8,770 nucleotides of DNA from Actinomycetota bacterium. GTDB lineage: Bacteria > Actinomycetota > CADDZG01 > WHSQ01. Numbering within the stretch: position 1 is the stretch's first letter; the number at the start of each line of letters is the position of its first letter. The notes beneath the pieces were generated by a model. It searched no databases, was not told the DNA's origin, and saw nothing but the letters and a program-made list of their open reading frames with translations. Shown one piece after another: positions 7,208 to 8,770 of this stretch. The position numbers and the translations under genes were made by a program. Where the stretch lies: contig JACDBF010000313.1 in the NCBI GenBank assembly GCA_013695055.1, positions 1 through 8,770 on the forward strand, read 5' to 3'.

Positions 7208-7597
7208 CTAACCTCTCGCAAATCTCCAGGCTTGCTTAAGCTGTTCCTTTTTCGAAAGTGTGGACGGGCGTCCAACGTATCCATCGGTTCGCACTCTCAC
7301 CTGTATGTCAGGCGTTGTGATCTCGACCCGGTTCCTTTGGGGGGTTGTTTTGATATCGACCTGTTCGGGCTCGTAGTAGTAGGGCTGAGTGAGACCTTTT
7401 CTGTCCAGCACTCGCCCTGCTGCACCGGCAATCAGGCCCACCCGTTCCACGCTTAGGGTATCTACGTAGACCCCCCCGTTGTCGGCGATCCGCACGTTAA
7501 CGGGCGTCTTAGCCCCATCACGCTGGGCCCACTCCTGGATGGACGTCTCGCACCTGCTGACCCTGCTGGAGGGGCAAGACATGCCAGTGCCGCTCAT
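7208..7597 (-). CDS. Hypothetical protein, probably frame-disrupted at its 5' end
   Basis: I do not recognise this 129-residue ORF. From about residue 20 onward it reads like a real protein: SIQEWAQRDGAKTPVNVRIA, then a GGVYVDT stretch, VGLIAGAAGRVLD, and a β-rich segment with alternating Val/Ile, Arg and Thr (VEITTPDIQVRVRTDGYVG), ending in a Lys-rich helix. No signal peptide or membrane span is evident. The first 19 residues (Ser/Cys/Arg-rich) look out of frame, and neither ATG (7597 or 7582) has a convincing ribosome-binding site. A better N-terminal continuation lies in another minus frame (7521-7697). The original gene was therefore probably longer, and this is a frameshifted remnant or the result of a one-base sequencing error. 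It converges with the third NB-ARC/TPR gene. Confidence 0.45.
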   Translation of the reverse strand: MSGTGMSCPSSRVSRCETSIQEWAQRDGAKTPVNVRIADNGGVYVDTLSVERVGLIAGAAGRVLDRKGLTQPYYYEPEQVDIKTTPQRNRVEITTPDIQVRVRTDGYVGRPSTLSKKEQLKQAWRFARG

Positions 7598-7697
7598 AAT
7601 TGTTGTCGTTCGGATCGTTCGTGTAGGTCCCCTTGGTGACCTGCCGGGCCGCCTTGAACAATGCCAGTTCAGCGCTTAGATCGCCCCTCGCCCCCCC
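7518..7697 (-). pseudogene. Probable original N-terminal coding part of the 7208-7597 gene, other frame
   Basis: The minus frame between TAA (7698-7700) and TGA (7518-7520) reads DLSAELALFKAARQVTKG, then TYTNDPNDNNYERHWHVLPL and QQGQQVRDV. It is amphipathic and protein-like, whereas the overlapping frame there is Arg/Ser/Cys-rich. Joining it by a one-base shift near 7540 gives a smooth continuation into SIQEWAQ of the downstream frame. No ATG is present in this stretch; a run of seven G on the minus strand (7691-7697) lies at its 5' boundary and is a plausible site for a second length error. Judged by composition only. Confidence 0.35.
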
Positions 7698-7711
7698 TTA
7701 TGTCCTCGTCG

Positions 7712-8116
7712 TTAGGTCCAGTTTCCCTTCGCCATTCCAAGAGTTAATTGACGCTCATAAGAATCGAATTCTCGATACTTGTGCAGGACGACTCCCTCGC
7801 CGAGGATGTCCCGGCAGGAAACCTCGGGGTCGATGACTCGATCGGTCGACGATGCTTGTGGTGGTCGACCTGAGAAAGCGGACGGGGGCAACGGATAAAG
7901 TTGCGCTCGGCTAGAAAGCAACGATAGCTCAGAATGCGCTCTCCGCCCGCTTCTCAAACTTGACGCTACGGCGGCCCGTACCATGTTGGTGCCAGCAAGG
8001 CGATCGTAGAAGCGCTCCCGGCGGATGCCCGAAACTTGCAAGGCTGGCATCGCCGTACGAGTTCGGATTCCCAGGTCCTCGCCGACAACACCAGAGTCAG
8101 CAAGACGCCGGGTCAC
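7712..8116 (-). CDS. Weakly supported hypothetical ORF (134 aa)
   Basis: The frame starts at GTG 8114-8116, 32 bases after the stop of the repeat-motif gene, in the same direction. A GGAG lies too far upstream (about 17 bases) to be a good ribosome-binding site. I recognise no family. The N-terminal part (RRLADSGVVGEDLGIRTR, GIRRERFYDRLAG) and the C-terminal part (VIDPEVSCRDILGEGVVLHK, YREFDSYERQL) are plausible protein. The middle (Ser/Pro/Ala-rich) is not, and third codon positions are not clearly GC-rich as they are in the neighbouring gene. It may be a decayed gene or non-coding DNA. If real, its position suggests an operon with the repeat-motif gene. Confidence 0.25.
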   Translation of the reverse strand: MTRRLADSGVVGEDLGIRTRTAMPALQVSGIRRERFYDRLAGTNMVRAAVASSLRSGRRAHSELSLLSSRAQLYPLPPSAFSGRPPQASSTDRVIDPEVSCRDILGEGVVLHKYREFDSYERQLTLGMAKGNWT

Positions 8117-8148
8117 GACCCTGCGAAGCAGTCTCCTCTAGCTGTGAG

Positions 8149-8505
8149 CTACCACTTGTAGCCGTGGCCCGAGACGTCGTCCTCACCGGAAGGAGTCTGA
8201 ATCCGGCGGACGTGGCCCTGGATCTCATCGCCGCTGTCCGTGGCCCTTATCGTGACCGGCTTACCTGTCATGTCCTCCCACTTGTAGCCGTGGGCTTGTG
8301 TGTCGTCGATGTCAAGGCGCAGCCACTTATAGCCGTGGCCCTCGACGTCGTCGCCGGTCATGTTCTCCCACTTGTAGCCGTGGCCCTGGACCTCATCGCC
8401 GCTGTCTTCCAGCTTCACGGTGACAGCCTCTCCCGTCATGTCCTCCCACTTGTAGCCGTGGCCCGAGACGTCGTCGCTCAACTCGATCCCCATCCTGAAC
8501 CCCAT
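8149..8505 (-). CDS. HGYKW-repeat protein, uncharacterised; possible multi-core modified-peptide precursor
   Basis: The 118-residue protein contains five exact HGYKW motifs at residues 16-20, 42-46, 57-61, 72-76 and 114-118, the last being the C-terminus. A sixth, degenerate copy (GHVRR) starts at residue 97. Each motif is preceded by an acidic stretch of the type D-D/E-V/T-x-G/A. Two copies continue into a longer unit, E-D-M-T-G-x2-V-T with D-S-G-D-E about ten residues further on, so spacing alternates 26 and 15 residues. There are 25 Asp/Glu against 12 Lys/Arg, no Cys, and all six His lie in the repeats. No signal peptide or membrane span. ATG 8503-8505 has a strong ribosome-binding site. 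The repeated aromatic H-x-Y-x-W pattern could be a core for Tyr-Trp or His-Trp cross-linking, as in P450- or radical-SAM-made peptides, but only 10-14 residues precede the first repeat and no enzyme is nearby. Alternative: a metal- or ligand-binding repeat protein. Confidence 0.85.
   Translation of the reverse strand: MGFRMGIELSDDVSGHGYKWEDMTGEAVTVKLEDSGDEVQGHGYKWENMTGDDVEGHGYKWLRLDIDDTQAHGYKWEDMTGKPVTIRATDSGDEIQGHVRRIQTPSGEDDVSGHGYKW
8152..8475 (-). repeat. Tandem coding repeats with HGYKW motif
   Basis: The five motif copies lie at 8446-8460, 8368-8382, 8323-8337, 8278-8292 and 8152-8166 on the minus strand. Four copies use the same DNA for the motif; the third has one synonymous change (Tyr TAT for TAC). 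The degenerate copy is around 8202-8214. The 26-residue long unit occurs at about 8380-8460 and again at 8212-8292. Near-identical DNA with conserved protein suggests recent duplication within the gene. Confidence 0.88.
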
Positions 8506-8511
8506 TTGCTT

Positions 8512-8517
8512 CTCCTT
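8512..8517 (-). promoter_or_regulatory. Ribosome-binding site of the HGYKW-repeat gene
   Basis: The minus strand reads AAGGAG, 6 bases before ATG 8505. It fixes the start and argues that the repeat protein is translated. Confidence 0.8.
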
Positions 8518-8611
8518 CCCTTTAGGGACAGCCTCCTGTTGACCTGTCCACCCTTGCCCTTCACAGTCATTGTGCCACCGGGCGCCTCGCCCGTCTGTCG
8601 CCTGTGCGACA
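8517..8611 (-). promoter_or_regulatory. Structured leader upstream of the HGYKW-repeat gene
   Basis: Four short inverted repeats lie in this stretch: TCCCT/AGGGA (8517-8528), GGACAG/CTGTCC (8526-8531 with 8544-8549), CGGGCG/CGCCCG (8579-8593, 3-base loop) and TGTCGC/GCGACA (8596-8611, 4-base loop). In the minus-strand transcript the first overlaps sequence next to the ribosome-binding site and partly competes with the second, whose loop holds a second AGGAGG. They may form a regulated 5' leader, but no known riboswitch is recognised and short stems are common in GC-rich DNA. Confidence 0.3.
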
Positions 8612-8770
8612 AAGGAGACTGTCAGATCCCCGACACGGTGACCGCAGAGCCGGCCGCGCTCGGGAATCGTCCGCTATGGCAGAGCTGGGATCAAATCAAA
8701 CCTGCAAGCGCTCCCCCGCCTCCGATGAAAGCTCACACTCCACTTAAGCCTCCCAACCAGTCGACGGAGT
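8572..8770 (+). CDS. Possible partial ORF with Cys-x2-Cys-x4-Cys cluster, runs off right edge
   Basis: A plus-strand frame without stops runs to the window end. From GTG 8572 it reads VPPGASPVCRLCDKGDC, then QIPDTVTAEPAALGNRP and a Trp- and Pro-rich stretch (WQSWDQIKP, PPPP). Three cysteines in a CxxCx4C cluster recall half of a zinc or iron-sulfur binding site. Third codon positions are GC-rich in the first half. No ribosome-binding site supports GTG 8572; a TTG at 8539 with AGGGA upstream is an alternative. The frame is codon-aligned antisense to the repeat gene, where long open frames arise by chance, but this part lies outside that gene. It would be divergent from the repeat gene. Confidence 0.22.
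   Translation, partial: MPPGASPVCRLCDKGDCQIPDTVTAEPAALGNRPLWQSWDQIKPASAPPPPMKAHTPLKPPNQSTE

Noticed and set aside
7130..7456. 108-aa plus-strand frame after the complete paralogue
   Set aside because: Antisense to the more protein-like minus-strand ORF at 7208-7597 and without a ribosome-binding site or recognisable pattern.
8149..8505. CRISPR-like array at the right end because of regularly recurring near-identical DNA
   Set aside because: Repeat spacing follows codon phase, spacers are themselves related, and the units encode a conserved peptide motif with a good ribosome-binding site; this is a coding repeat.

Overview
The window looks like chromosomal DNA from a moderately high-GC actinobacterium, possibly a Thermoleophilia- or Acidimicrobiia-like lineage. 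The reasons are the codon use, the GTG starts, and the abundance of the 'cyclase-like domain + NB-ARC ATPase + TPR' protein family. The placement is inferred from gene style; no marker gene is present.

Left part (1-7048) is a gene-duplication and decay neighbourhood. The 3' two-thirds of a first NB-ARC/TPR gene enters from the left edge (1-1668). It is followed by a 16-bp perfect palindrome and an inverted fragment of another TPR C-terminus on the minus strand (~1880-2218). Next come a very short start of a possible IS110-type transposase (~2304-2370) and the C-terminal half of a cupin (to 2549). A DUF2255-family gene follows (2564-2944). A second NB-ARC/TPR copy has lost its cyclase and ATPase core and begins abruptly at base 2976. 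A third copy is complete (4430-7048): cyclase-like domain, NB-ARC ATPase, winged-helix-like linker and TPRs. The copies share a gap-free block of about 450 bases and then diverge in the TPR region, which suggests recombination among paralogues whose sensor domains evolve separately.

Right part (7049-8770) is sparse and mostly minus-strand. It holds an unrecognised ORF (7208-7597) whose upstream coding sequence appears to continue in another frame, a weak 134-aa ORF (7712-8116), and the most unusual gene of the window at 8149-8505. That gene is a 118-aa, cysteine-free acidic protein carrying five exact His-Gly-Tyr-Lys-Trp motifs, the last one forming the C-terminus. It has a strong ribosome-binding site and a leader with several short inverted repeats. 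It could be a multi-core precursor of a modified peptide or a repeat-based binding protein. No maturation enzyme, transporter or peptidase is visible in the window, so that function is inference. A plus-strand reading frame with a Cys-x2-Cys-x4-Cys cluster may start near 8572 and run off the right edge.

No rRNA, tRNA, CRISPR array or complete insertion sequence was found.
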